Below, piece by piece: positions 17,225-25,907 of a DNA stretch of 64,000 nucleotides. Source of the stretch: Cohnella zeiphila (GTDB taxonomy: Bacteria; Bacillota; Bacilli; Paenibacillales; Paenibacillaceae). How positions within the stretch are numbered: the first letter of the stretch is position 1; every line of letters begins with the position of its first letter. A program made the position numbers and the translations under genes. The notes beneath the pieces were generated by a model that saw nothing but the letters and a program-made list of their open reading frames with translations, was not told where the DNA came from and made no database searches. Location: contig NZ_JACJVO010000045.1 in NCBI RefSeq assembly GCF_014212055.1, positions 1 to 64,000 on the forward strand, given 5' to 3'.

Positions 17225-18133
17225 TCAGACGGTAGCCGGCCCCTCTCCCGCTTCCGCCAGCCGGCGTTTCGCTTCCTCGTAAACGTCGGCCGGAAGATTC
17301 CCCTTCTCCGCGTAACGAACGTTCTCGGCGAGATGCTCGGGCTTCATCGTGCCGACGATCGTCGTGGACATCGCCGGATGGGTCAGCGTGAACCGCAGCA
17401 GGAAGCCGGTCCGGCTCCCCCCTTCCTCCAGCAGCTCGTCCAGGTTCGCTTTTTCCCACAGCCGCCATTTGTCTTCGGCTCCAAGTCCCGCTCCCGGTTC
17501 CCCGCGCCCGACGCCGCCGCGCACGATGACGCCCGCGCCGGTCGCGGCCGCGTCGCTCAGCAGGTTCTCATGCGCGCGCTCCAGCGCCGAGTAGGGAATC
17601 TGGAACGTGTCGAACACGTTCGGCTCGAGAAAGCCGGGAAGATTGGGAAGGTAGGAAGAAATGCCGATCCAGCGAACCTTGCCGGACGCCTGAATCTCCT
17701 TGAGCGCGTCGACCAGCCCGCCTTCCTCCGCCTGCTTGACGGTAGGTCCGTGCAGCTGCAGCAGGTCGACGTAATCGGTCTTCATCCGCCGCAGGCTCGT
17801 CTCGATGTTGTGCAGGAGATTGTCCCTCGTCCAGACATGAGGCGTCTCGTCATGATCGCCGCAATCGACGAGCGTGCAGCCGCATTTGGTCGCAAGGAAA
17901 TATTCGCTCCGCCGATGGCTGATGTAGCGGCCGATCAGTTCCTCGCTTCGTCCGTAATCGTAGGACGTGTCGATGAAGTTGATGCCCGAGTCGAGCACCG
18001 CGTTCAGAATCCGTTCGGAATCCTCATCCGCGATCGGCCGCCCGTTCCATACGCGCGGTCCGCGAATTTCCATCGCCCCGTAGCCGAGCTTCGTAACCGT
18101 TAGTCCCGTTCTACCCAATTGTTTGGTTTCCAT
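17225..18133 (-). CDS. Aldo/keto reductase
   Basis: A 302-residue NADPH-dependent aldo/keto reductase TIM barrel. The N-terminus LGRTGLTVTKLGYGAMEI, the catalytic-site strand FIDTSYDYGRSEE with Asp and Tyr, ATKCG with the catalytic Lys, and DLLQLHG with the His are all present; the GTMKPEHLAENV segment near the C-terminus binds the NADP phosphate. Natural substrate unknown. The ATG at 18133 follows AGGAGG. It is monocistronic and lies between the secreted glycosidase-like gene and a terminator. Confidence 0.88.
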   Translation of the reverse strand: METKQLGRTGLTVTKLGYGAMEIRGPRVWNGRPIADEDSERILNAVLDSGINFIDTSYDYGRSEELIGRYISHRRSEYFLATKCGCTLVDCGDHDETPHVWTRDNLLHNIETSLRRMKTDYVDLLQLHGPTVKQAEEGGLVDALKEIQASGKVRWIGISSYLPNLPGFLEPNVFDTFQIPYSALERAHENLLSDAAATGAGVIVRGGVGRGEPGAGLGAEDKWRLWEKANLDELLEEGGSRTGFLLRFTLTHPAMSTTIVGTMKPEHLAENVRYAEKGNLPADVYEEAKRRLAEAGEGPATV

Positions 18134-18298
18134 GAGCGGATTCCTCCTAATAAAGTTTCGCTATCAGTTTACCATAAATAGACTGGATCCGCTTCCAATC
18201 TTGCGGCCGTCGCCGGCCGGATTCGATAGAGTCGAAAGCGGATCGACGAGCGTCGCCAGGAGGAAGCGCGTTTTGAACGGGAGCGATCCCGACATGCG

Positions 18299-18329
18299 AA
18301 AAACCGCCCGGATTCACAATCCGGGCGGT
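18299..18329 (-). terminator. Intrinsic terminator of the secreted alpha/beta hydrolase gene
   Basis: CCGCCCGGATT and AATCCGGGCGG form an 11-bp stem around 3 nt, followed on the minus strand by five T residues. It lies about 50 nt past the stop at 18377. Confidence 0.9.
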
Positions 18330-18376
18330 ATCGGCGGAGGGCCGGTTCCCGCTGTTTCTCGTTACAGCCGCTTCTC

Positions 18377-20125
18377 TTATTTTTTCGGAAGCTTTCCGAT
18401 CCAGGACGCGATGTCCTCGGACACTTGCAGCGGAACGTTGCCGGGAACGAAGTATTCGGCGCCGGTTGAAGGCTGGTCGGAAGGCACGAACAGGTGGTTC
18501 AGCTTCGGATACAGCTCGTATTGCACGTCCGCTCGGCCGGCCAGCGCCGATTTCCAGCCGTCCAGGTTGGAGGCGTCCACCTGTACGTCGTTGGCGCCTT
18601 GCAGGATGAACAGCGGAACGCTCTGCGTCCTGGCGATCTCCGGACCGTTGTAGTTGCGGAAGTCGAACCACCAGCGCGCGTTGGGAATCCGCAGGTTCGC
18701 CGGATAGTCGTCCGCCGTGTACGCCTCGTTCTTGATCACGCCGAGCGTCATCTTCCATGCTTCGGCCTGCTGCTTCAGCTGCGAGACGACCTCGTCCGGC
18801 TGTCCCGCCGCGACGGCGCGGTCGACCGCGTTCTCGTATTGAGTCAGCATGAGGTCTTCGAGCGGCTCCGCCGGGCCGGCCATCAAGACGGCGGCATCCA
18901 CCGCCTTATCCTTGTCCTGGTTAAGCAGCCGCGGCACGAGCATGGCGCCCTGGCTGTGGCCGATGACGACGACCGGTTTGCCGGCGAAGCGGGGATCGCT
19001 GCGAACCTTCTCCGCGGCGAGCAGCGCGTCGTCGATCGTCTCCTCGTTCACCGTCAAGTCCGGCGTTGCGGACTGCATAGTATGCTCTCTCGTTCTTTTC
19101 TCGTAGCGGATCGTGGCGATTCCTTCCTTGGCCAGACCGACCGCCAAGTCGCGGAACGTTTTCGCCGCGCCGATCGATTCGTCGCGGTCTTCCGGACCCG
19201 AGCCGTGAACGAGCACCGCGACGGCTGACGGCTCCCCGGACGCCGGAATCGTCAGCGTGCCCGGAAGCGCGAACGTTCCTTCGCCGACCGTGACTTGCTC
19301 TTCGGCGTAAGCGGACGGATCGTCGTAATCGGGAGCGGCGTAGCCGGCTTCCGGCGTGGACGGAATGTAGAGGTCGTCGATCTCTCCGTCATGGTTGAAG
19401 CGGATCTCGATCGCGAACGGCGCCTTCAGCTTGGAAGTGTAGGACAGCTTGGCGTTCACATGGACGCCGTTGTCTTCGACCGATACCCGGTCCAGCCGGG
19501 CCGGCGGCCCGAACGCGGAGACAATCTGCTGCGGCAGAGCGGCGAGCTTGTCCGGCGGCAGGACGGCCGCCAGCTGCGAATCCAGAAGAGCTCCCGCGTC
19601 CTGGACCTTGCCGGAGGCAAGCTGCCGCATGAACAACGCCGCTCTCGCCGCGGTCTCGTTCGCGCCCGGCTCGATGCCGTCCTTGTCGCTCCAGTCCGCT
19701 TGAATACCGAAAGCCTGTCGGAACGCGTCCAACGGGAGGTACAGCCTTCCCTCCGAACCGACCGTCGGCTTGGCGGACAATGCGGCCGTTTGTTGCCCCT
19801 CGGCCTCAACGGTTATCCCTTCATGGCTTAAGCGGATGAGACGGCCGGCCCATTGAATGGAGACCGAGCGGTCCGAAGACTTGTAGATGACGACCGCGCC
19901 AAGCTGCTCCGAGGCTTCCCGCAGCGGAACGAGCGCGGGGAGCGATCCGACGGCGGACGAACCTCCTTCCGAGGCGGGCGCCGATGCGGCCGGGGCGGTC
20001 TGGGTCTCCGCGGCCGCGCCGGTTTCGGCCCATGCGGCTCCGGGCAGCAGAAGCCCCGCCATCAGGCATCCGGCCAATACCGTCCGACTCGTCTTTTCAA
20101 CTTTTGTACGTTTGCGTTTCCCCAT
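18377..20125 (-). CDS. Secreted alpha/beta hydrolase with copper-amine-oxidase-like and DUF3887-like N-terminal domains
   Basis: A 582-residue exported protein. A signal peptide ends near residue 33 (GAAWA). A copper-amine-oxidase-like domain (about 55-150) has VPLREASEQLGAVV and LPLDAFRQAFGIQADW. A DUF3887-like segment follows (about 155-260), then an alpha/beta hydrolase domain: VLVHGSGPEDRD forms the oxyanion region, IGHSQGAM holds the nucleophilic Ser, and KLNH supplies the catalytic His at about 544. The substrate is unknown; it could be an esterase or peptidase acting outside the cell or in the wall. The start is the ATG at 20125, preceded by AGAGGAG. Two palindromes lie in the promoter region. 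Monocistronic. Confidence 0.85.
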   Translation of the reverse strand: MGKRKRTKVEKTSRTVLAGCLMAGLLLPGAAWAETGAAAETQTAPAASAPASEGGSSAVGSLPALVPLREASEQLGAVVIYKSSDRSVSIQWAGRLIRLSHEGITVEAEGQQTAALSAKPTVGSEGRLYLPLDAFRQAFGIQADWSDKDGIEPGANETAARAALFMRQLASGKVQDAGALLDSQLAAVLPPDKLAALPQQIVSAFGPPARLDRVSVEDNGVHVNAKLSYTSKLKAPFAIEIRFNHDGEIDDLYIPSTPEAGYAAPDYDDPSAYAEEQVTVGEGTFALPGTLTIPASGEPSAVAVLVHGSGPEDRDESIGAAKTFRDLAVGLAKEGIATIRYEKRTREHTMQSATPDLTVNEETIDDALLAAEKVRSDPRFAGKPVVVIGHSQGAMLVPRLLNQDKDKAVDAAVLMAGPAEPLEDLMLTQYENAVDRAVAAGQPDEVVSQLKQQAEAWKMTLGVIKNEAYTADDYPANLRIPNARWWFDFRNYNGPEIARTQSVPLFILQGANDVQVDASNLDGWKSALAGRADVQYELYPKLNHLFVPSDQPSTGAEYFVPGNVPLQVSEDIASWIGKLPKK

Positions 20126-20188
20126 CTGTACCGATTCTCCTCTCTCTTTTCCCGAATCCAGCACCTTCCGAGACTTTCATTTCGATAA

Positions 20189-20240
20189 TTAGATAATTAT
20201 CTAAATAAACAATAGCCGATTTGACGCGTCTTGACAAGAC
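20189..20240 (-). promoter_or_regulatory. Promoter region with two palindromes upstream of the secreted hydrolase
   Basis: TTAGATAATTATCTAA at 20189-20204 is a perfect 16-bp palindrome, and GTCTTGACAAGAC at 20228-20240 a perfect 13-bp one. On the minus strand TTGTCA, a 17-nt spacer and TATTGT could be a promoter, placing the first palindrome just downstream of its -10. Dyads of this type often bind MarR- or TetR-type repressors, but no such regulator gene is adjacent. Confidence 0.5.
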
Positions 20241-20254
20241 ATCCCGTAAGATAT

Positions 20255-20304
20255 CCCCGCAAAGCGGAGCTTGGCTTCGAAGCTTCCTCAGGCACTATGC
20301 GGGG
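20255..20304. repeat. Interspersed hairpin element, copy 1 (50 nt)
   Basis: It begins CCCCGCAAAGCGG and ends CTATGCGGGG, so the ends pair; an inner GCTTCGAAGC is itself palindromic. It shares these ends with the element at 56139-56192. It lies between the FMN reductase stop and the promoter of the secreted hydrolase. Confidence 0.7.
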
Positions 20305-20315
20305 ACCCTGCCTAT

Positions 20316-20337
20316 CGTCCGCCCTTAAGGGCGGACG
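20316..20337. repeat. 22-bp perfect palindrome spanning the FMN reductase stop codon
   Basis: CGTCCGCCCTT is followed directly by its reverse complement. The TAA stop at 20327-20325 sits at the centre. No T-run follows on either strand, so a normal terminator is unlikely. Confidence 0.7.
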
Positions 20338-20894
20338 ACCGCATCCAGAACCGCCCGCAGCCGATCCAGCAGCACGGGGTCCGACACTTCCTTGCTTTCG
20401 TTCACGTATTTGCCGGCGAGCGGGATCGTCAGCTTGCCTGCCTCCGGCATATCCGCCATCAGCATGCCCAGCGTCAACAGCAGCGAAGCATGGGCTTTAT
20501 CGCCGCCGGTCTGCGTCGGCGAAGCGCTGATGACGGCCGTCGGCTTGTTCATGAATTCCGCGGACGATACCGTCCACTCCAACGCGTTCTTGAGCACGCC
20601 CGGCACGCCCGCGGCGAACTCCGGGGTACAGAGGACGACGGCGTCCGCCTGCCGAAGACGTCCGCGCCACCGCCCGACCGCTTCGGGCTCGGGCAGCGTA
20701 TCCTGATCCAGGTCCGTGCTGAAATAAGGCAGCCGGTCCAGTCCTTCGAAAAGCTCGAACCGAATTCCTTCGGGCGCCAAATTCCGCATCGCTTTCAGAA
20801 TGGCGGTGTTGACCGATTGTTCCCGCAGGCTGCCCGAGACGCCCAGCACCAGCTTCTCGCTCCGGACGCCTTCCGCATGTTGCCGATCCGACAT
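20325..20894 (-). CDS. NADPH-dependent FMN reductase family protein
   Basis: A 189-residue flavodoxin-like protein. GVSGSLREQSVN at residues 18-29 is the FMN phosphate loop; CTPEFAAGVPGVLKNALEW is the isoalloxazine-contact segment, and the KPTAVISASPT strand follows. Related enzymes reduce FMN, quinones, azo dyes or chromate with NADPH. The ATG at 20894 has GGAGG upstream. It starts 19 nt after the AAA ATPase stop, so it probably belongs to the GNAT-ATPase-reductase operon. The stop lies in the centre of a long palindrome. Confidence 0.88.
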   Translation of the reverse strand: MSDRQHAEGVRSEKLVLGVSGSLREQSVNTAILKAMRNLAPEGIRFELFEGLDRLPYFSTDLDQDTLPEPEAVGRWRGRLRQADAVVLCTPEFAAGVPGVLKNALEWTVSSAEFMNKPTAVISASPTQTGGDKAHASLLLTLGMLMADMPEAGKLTIPLAGKYVNESKEVSDPVLLDRLRAVLDAVVRP

Positions 20895-20913
20895 TTTCCC
20901 ATCCTCCGTCCCG

Positions 20914-21648
20914 TTAGAACTCCGGTTCTTCCTCCAGAAGTTCGTTCAAATAAAATGCCCGATTCTCCAAAAAACGCCTCGTAATCTGATACGTCTCGGT
21001 GTCCTCATAGCGGATCGGCTTGATGCCGCTCTCATGAAAATGATAAATTTCGGCATGCGGATAGCCGAGCAAAATCGGCGAATGCGTCGCGACGATCAGC
21101 TGGGATTTGCGCTGCAGCTCGTGAATATGGCGCAGAAAGATCAACTGCCTGGCCGGGGATAGGGCGGCTTCGGGCTCGTCCAGCAGATAAAGCCCCGGCC
21201 GGTTGAAGCGGTTCTCGAACAGCGCCAGGAACGATTCTCCGTGCGAGCGCTCATGCAGCGACCGTCCGCCGTAGGCGCGATAAACGTCCGGATCTTCCCG
21301 GGCGATTTCGTCGACATGGCTCGCGAACGAATAGAACGATTCGGCGCGCAGGAAGAAGCCTTGGCTTGTTTTGGGCAGCCAGGACAGACGGATCGCCTCG
21401 CCGAGGTGCGATTCCGACGACGCCAGCTCGTAGGCGTTGTTGCGGCCTCCTCCGCCCGTATGAAAGCCGCTTTGGTACGCGATCGCTTCGAGCAAGGTCG
21501 ACTTGCCCGAACCGTTCTCGCCCGTAAAAAAGGTCACGTTGCTGCGAAATGAAAGCTTGTCCAGCCCGCGAATGGCGGGAATGTTGAACGGGTAGGCGGA
21601 GGGACGGCCGACTCTTTCGCTTAGCAGATGAAGCTCTCTTAAGTAGAT
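20914..21648 (-). CDS. AAA family ATPase (ABC/SMC-type, single domain); start codon appears to be ATC
   Basis: About 244 residues. Walker A GENGSGKS lies at 43-50; FLRAESFYSFASHVDEI, the signature-like SHGESFLALF, Walker B LYLLDEPEAALSP and the His switch IVATHSPILL are all present. Function unknown; such proteins are cytoplasmic ATPases. The family usually begins with Met-Tyr-(Leu/Ile)-(Arg/Lys)-Glu-Leu. Here the matching codon at 21648 is ATC, 8 nt after a perfect AGGAGG, and it overlaps the end of the GNAT gene. The only ATG in frame, at 21744, lies deep inside the GNAT gene without a ribosome binding site. The start is thus unusual but well placed. Confidence 0.8.
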   Translation of the reverse strand: MYLRELHLLSERVGRPSAYPFNIPAIRGLDKLSFRSNVTFFTGENGSGKSTLLEAIAYQSGFHTGGGGRNNAYELASSESHLGEAIRLSWLPKTSQGFFLRAESFYSFASHVDEIAREDPDVYRAYGGRSLHERSHGESFLALFENRFNRPGLYLLDEPEAALSPARQLIFLRHIHELQRKSQLIVATHSPILLGYPHAEIYHFHESGIKPIRYEDTETYQITRRFLENRAFYLNELLEEEPEF

Positions 21649-22469
21649 GGGGGCTGCCTCCTCTCCGTCCAGGTCGATCTGACGTATGCGAGCCGCATGC
21701 CGATCCGTTCCATGTTGCGGTGGCTCCGGGACAAGTAGGCGCATTGCCCGACCAGCAGCCGGCCGCCGAGCCGGCGCGTCTCCTCCAGGCGGGCGAGCAG
21801 CAGCTCCCGATGCAGGCCTAGGCCGCGGTACTCGGGCAGCGTCGCCGCGAACGTCAGCGAGCCGACGCCGTCCGCCGCCCGAAGCACGGCGGCGGCAGCC
21901 GGACGATCCCCGGTCAGCCCGAGGTAAAACGACCAGCCGGGCCGGCCGTGCAGCACGCGGTTATTCTCCGCCACCGGCGCAATGCCGTTGTCGGGCAAAC
22001 CGAAGCTGCGGCAATGGATCGTTCCATACGTCTCGAATTCGTCCTCCCGCAATCTGCGGATCTCGATGGACCCCGAAGGCGGCCGTTCCCCGGCCGGCGC
22101 TTCGCCCGGATCCGCGAACAAGGAAGCGTGCGAGCCCGAAGCGTAGAAGCCCCGATCGGCGAGCGCTTCCGCCAGCTCCGGTCCGGCGAGCGCCGGCACG
22201 AGCTCGAATTGGGGCTTGCGCCCCCGGGAGCGATAGAAGTCGAGAATCTCGTCCAAACGCGCGACATCCGCAGAACGGACGCCTTTGACCGTGTTGAAGG
22301 AGGGCCAGGGCATCGTCCGGCTGTAGAAGCATACGGCTCCGCCGATTCGCGCAACTTCCACGGCTTCGGGGTTGCCGGGCCGCGACCGGATCGCTTCCAT
22401 CCGATCCAGCAGCGCCTCCGTCTCCGCCCGCTCGATTCGCTCCGTCAGCTCATAGCTAGGCAGCAGCAT
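21639..22469 (-). CDS. GNAT family N-acetyltransferase
   Basis: A 276-residue protein. The N-terminal half is a degenerate GNAT-like domain (about 1-125) with RTMPWPSFNTVKGV. The C-terminal half (about 130-265) is a recognisable acetyltransferase: IEIRRLREDEFETY starts it, and ATLPEYRGLGLHRELLLARL is the acetyl-CoA-binding motif A with a modified R/QxxGxG/A. Substrate unknown. The ATG at 22469 follows GGAGG. Its last codons overlap the apparent ATC start of the AAA ATPase by 10 nt, suggesting translational coupling. Confidence 0.85.
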   Translation of the reverse strand: MLLPSYELTERIERAETEALLDRMEAIRSRPGNPEAVEVARIGGAVCFYSRTMPWPSFNTVKGVRSADVARLDEILDFYRSRGRKPQFELVPALAGPELAEALADRGFYASGSHASLFADPGEAPAGERPPSGSIEIRRLREDEFETYGTIHCRSFGLPDNGIAPVAENNRVLHGRPGWSFYLGLTGDRPAAAAVLRAADGVGSLTFAATLPEYRGLGLHRELLLARLEETRRLGGRLLVGQCAYLSRSHRNMERIGMRLAYVRSTWTERRQPPST

Positions 22470-22501
22470 GTCCAGTCACCTCCGACGGTTCCTGTTCGGT
22501 C

Positions 22502-24118
22502 TCAGCCGGCATCGGTTCGCGCCTCCGGCCGGCGGTCCTCCCGCGCGCCGGTCTCCGGCGCCGGATACGGGAACAGCTCGCTCATGCGCGCCGTCCGGCC
22601 GAGCTCGTTCTTGAACACGACATGGTCGCGAGTCAGCTGCCTCGGGCTCTCCAGCCCGCATGCCGCGGCCAAGGCGAACACTCCTTCGCGCATTTGCAGG
22701 ATGTAGTTCATGATCCGCCACATTTTCTCCTCCGGCACGAGGGCGGCCATGTACTTCGGATCGGTCGTCGTCACGCCGGCCGGACACTTCCCGGTATGGC
22801 ACTGCATCGCCATGATGCAGCCGCCGGCCATCATGAAACCGCGCGCCGAGTTGACCGCGTCCGCGCCGAGAGCGAGCGCGATCGCCGCCTGGTCGGGCGA
22901 GATCAGCTTGCCGGAGGCGAAGATGCGGAAGCGGTCGCGCACGCCGAACCTTCTCGCCGCGTCGTCCAGCGCGATCAGCGCCGGGAACAGCGGCAGCCCC
23001 ATCCCGTCCGCCATCGACTTGAACGTCGCGCCCGAGCCGCCTTCGCTCCCGTCGACCGTGATGAAGTCAGGGAACAGATCGAGATCGGTCATCGCGCGGA
23101 ACAGCGGCTCCAGCCCTTGCGGATCGCCGACGACGATCTTGATTCCGACCGGCTTGCCGCCTTCCTCCTGCAGCTTGGCGATGAAGCGAAGCGTCTCTTC
23201 CGGTCCGGTCAGGAACGGAAAGCGATTGGGCGAATTGACCGTCCGGCCGACCGGCACTTTGCGGATCGCGGCGATCTTCTCGTTCACCTTCTTGCCCTCC
23301 AGGTGGCCGCCGCGGATCTTGGCCCCCTGCGCGAACTTCAGCTCGAACGCCTTGACGAGCGGCTCCGCCGCCTTCGCCCGGAACTCCTCGAACGAGAAAT
23401 GGCCCTCTCCGTCGCGATAACCGAAAAGGCCGGGGCCGATCTGCGCGACGATGTCCGCTCCGCCGGCCAGATGGACGTCGGCGACGCCGCCTTCGCCCGT
23501 ATTGATCCACGAGCCGCCGGCCATCATGGCGCCGCCGGCAGCCGCTTGGATATAATGCTCGCCGACCGCGCCGTATGACGTCGCCGAAGCGCCGAACATG
23601 CCGCGCAGCTTCCAAGGTTTTTCTCTCTTCTGCCCGACGATTACCGCGTCTTCCTCGCGGTACAGCCACCTTCTCGCCTTGTCCTCGACCAGACGCTCCT
23701 TGCGGCTGAACAGCCCCTCATGCCGGATCTCGTACCGCTTGGACCGGACTGTATCGCCAAGGTCGGTCCGCAATTCTTCGACGAGCTTGGGGAACATGCC
23801 GTTGGCCAAATAGTAGCCGGGCTGAGAATAATCGCGCTTGGAGCCGAAGCTGATCAGGTCGGTGCGGTATTTGGCGGCGAAGACGAGCCCGGTGTAGTCC
23901 GCCCGCGAGAACGGCTTGCCCTCCGTATCGCCGTCAAACCAATATTGCCGGAATTCCGGCCCGAGCTTCTCGAGCAAGTATCGGATCCACCCCATGTACG
24001 GATGCGCGCGGATGATCGAATGCTGCGGCTTCTTGGCCGCAAGCCATAAGTAGAACATCAGCGAAGCCGGAACGAGGATGAACACCACCAACAGAATGAC
24101 GATAATCGCCCCTTGCAA
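22502..24118 (-). CDS. FMN-binding glutamate synthase family protein (membrane-anchored)
   Basis: A 538-residue protein with one N-terminal transmembrane helix (about 4-28) and a glutamate-synthase-like TIM barrel. GSEGGSGATFKS is the FMN phosphate region. The cysteines in CIMAMQCHTGKCPAGVTT match the 3Fe-4S cluster loop of glutamate synthase. It lacks the amidotransferase domain, so it probably does not use glutamine directly; related stand-alone proteins (YerD) have no proven reaction. The start is a TTG at 24118 with GGGAGGGAG at an 8-nt spacing. The GNAT gene begins 32 nt after its stop, so the run down to the FMN reductase may be one operon. Confidence 0.85.
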   Translation of the reverse strand: MQGAIIVILLVVFILVPASLMFYLWLAAKKPQHSIIRAHPYMGWIRYLLEKLGPEFRQYWFDGDTEGKPFSRADYTGLVFAAKYRTDLISFGSKRDYSQPGYYLANGMFPKLVEELRTDLGDTVRSKRYEIRHEGLFSRKERLVEDKARRWLYREEDAVIVGQKREKPWKLRGMFGASATSYGAVGEHYIQAAAGGAMMAGGSWINTGEGGVADVHLAGGADIVAQIGPGLFGYRDGEGHFSFEEFRAKAAEPLVKAFELKFAQGAKIRGGHLEGKKVNEKIAAIRKVPVGRTVNSPNRFPFLTGPEETLRFIAKLQEEGGKPVGIKIVVGDPQGLEPLFRAMTDLDLFPDFITVDGSEGGSGATFKSMADGMGLPLFPALIALDDAARRFGVRDRFRIFASGKLISPDQAAIALALGADAVNSARGFMMAGGCIMAMQCHTGKCPAGVTTTDPKYMAALVPEEKMWRIMNYILQMREGVFALAAACGLESPRQLTRDHVVFKNELGRTARMSELFPYPAPETGAREDRRPEARTDAG

Positions 24119-24174
24119 ACCGATCGCTCCCTCCCGTCAGAATTGGCAACCGAGAGACGGACGAGTCCGCCTCC

Positions 24175-24690
24175 TTACTTTTCCCATGGAAAACCGACGC
24201 CGAATCGCTCCGCCACCCGCTTGCTCTCGCGTCTTCGGGCCGTGCGCGCCTCCATCCGCCCCGCAGCCGAAGCGTTCAAGCCGATCTCTTCCGGAGACTC
24301 CGGCACCACGCCGGGGACGGGCGTCGGCGCCCCCGTCTCGTCCAGCGCCACGAACGTCAGGAACGCGGTCGCGCACAGCATGCGTTCCGTCGTCAGCAGA
24401 TCCTCGCGGATGACTTTGACGAACACCTCCATCGACGTGCGGTGCGTCCACGTGACGAACCCTTCCAGCACCACTTCGTCGTTCGCCCGGATCGGCTGCA
24501 GGAAGTCGATGGAGTCCATCGACGCGGTCACGCACGTTCGGCGGCTGTGCTTCATGGCCGAGCGGGCGGCCACGTCGTCGATATACGACATCAGCTTGCC
24601 GCCGAACAGCGTGCCGTGGTTGTTCGTGTCCGGCGGGAGCACATGGTTGGAAAAAATCGTTCTCGATTCGCTGCAGCGTTTGCTATCCAT
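24175..24690 (-). CDS. Acyl-CoA thioesterase, hotdog fold (YkhA/BACH type)
   Basis: A 171-residue cytoplasmic enzyme with the single-hotdog pattern: VLPPDTNNHGTLFGGKLMSYIDD carries the conserved Asn/Asp-His-Gly-Thr-Phe-Gly-Gly segment with the catalytic Asp, and SIDFLQPI follows. It hydrolyses acyl-CoA to free acid and CoA; chain-length preference is unknown. The C-terminal 45 residues are charged and Arg-rich. The ATG at 24690 follows AAGGAG. It is 56 nt upstream of the glutamate-synthase-like gene. Confidence 0.9.
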   Translation of the reverse strand: MDSKRCSESRTIFSNHVLPPDTNNHGTLFGGKLMSYIDDVAARSAMKHSRRTCVTASMDSIDFLQPIRANDEVVLEGFVTWTHRTSMEVFVKVIREDLLTTERMLCATAFLTFVALDETGAPTPVPGVVPESPEEIGLNASAAGRMEARTARRRESKRVAERFGVGFPWEK

Positions 24691-24784
24691 CGTACCGATC
24701 TCCTTCTCGTCCCGGAATACGCCGGTTCATTTTACCATCCCAGCATACCATAATTTCGCTTGGGCGACGGGGTCTTCCTCGCGA

Positions 24785-25807
24785 TTATCGCGGCAGCTTG
24801 CGGACGATCGATTCGTCGTCCTCCATGAACGGCCAGGCCGGGTATTCGACCGGCAGCCGGCTTGCCTCGTCCAGCCGCGAGCGCTCTTCGGGAGTCAGCG
24901 CGATGCCGCCGGCTGCAAGATTGTCCTGCAGCTGATCGGGACGTTTGGCTCCGACGACGACCGTCGTGACGGCCGGCTGATTCAGCAGCCAGGCGAGCGC
25001 GATCCGCGCCGCCGTCGACTCCCGCGCCCGGGCGATGTCTTGGAGCGCGTCGATAATCGCATACGCCTTCTCTTCGTCCACGGGCGGAAAAGCGAACTTG
25101 GCGAACCGGTCGCCGTCCGTCCCGCGGTTGCCGCGGCCGTACTTGCCCGACAGGAAGCCGCCCGCGAGCGGACTCCAGACGATGAGCCCCATGTTCTGGT
25201 CCCGAAGCGCCGGGATGATCTCCCGCTCCAGCTCTCTGCCGGCGAGCGAATAGTACGACTGGCTGCTTTTGAACGCATGCAGGCCGTGCTGCCGCGAGAC
25301 CGCCCGCGTCTTCACGATCTCCCAGCCGGTCATGTTGGAGCTGCCGATATAGCGCACCTTCCCCGAGCGGACGAGATCGTCCATAGCGCGAAGCGTCTCT
25401 TCCCAGTCCGTCAGTTGATCGGGGTTGTGGATTTGGTACAGATCGATATAGTCGGTGCCGAGCCTTCGCAAGCTTTCCTCCGCTTGACGGATGATGCTGA
25501 GTCGCGACAAACCGATATCGTTCGGCCCCGGCCCCATTCGCCCCCTTACCTTGGTCGCGACGATCGCCTGGTGCCGCTTCGTTTTCAATGCTTTTCCGAG
25601 CCATTCCTCGGAACGCCCGTCCGAATAAACGTTGGCGGTATCGAAAAAATTGACCCCCGCATCAAGCGCCTGATCGACGAGCGCCGCCGCTTCCTTCTCT
25701 CCGATTCCTCCGAACGCTTCCCAGGCTCCGCCTCCGCCGAACGTCATCGTTCCCAACCCGATCTCCGATACGAGCACGCCCGTGTTGCCCAACAAATTGT
25801 ACTTCAT
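24785..25807 (-). CDS. Aldo/keto reductase (YrpG-like)
   Basis: A 340-residue aldo/keto reductase. It has the barrel start LGNTGVLVSEIGLGTMTFGGG, FFDTANVYSDGRSEEWLG with Asp and Tyr, ATKVRG with the catalytic Lys, and DLYQIHNPD with the His. VVVGAKRPDQLQDNL near the C-terminus binds NADP. It belongs to a different subgroup from the reductase at 17225. The natural substrate is unknown. The ATG at 25807 follows AGGAGG. Divergent from sigZ across 100 bp; it has no clear terminator. Confidence 0.88.
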   Translation of the reverse strand: MKYNLLGNTGVLVSEIGLGTMTFGGGGAWEAFGGIGEKEAAALVDQALDAGVNFFDTANVYSDGRSEEWLGKALKTKRHQAIVATKVRGRMGPGPNDIGLSRLSIIRQAEESLRRLGTDYIDLYQIHNPDQLTDWEETLRAMDDLVRSGKVRYIGSSNMTGWEIVKTRAVSRQHGLHAFKSSQSYYSLAGRELEREIIPALRDQNMGLIVWSPLAGGFLSGKYGRGNRGTDGDRFAKFAFPPVDEEKAYAIIDALQDIARARESTAARIALAWLLNQPAVTTVVVGAKRPDQLQDNLAAGGIALTPEERSRLDEASRLPVEYPAWPFMEDDESIVRKLPR

Positions 25808-25907
25808 CTTCTCATCCTCCTATGAATTGATTACACTTAGGAAGACGGACCTCTTCTCCGAGGGACGCAAGAAACGGTGAATTTTTTTTCGAGGAACGGG
25901 GTAGCCG

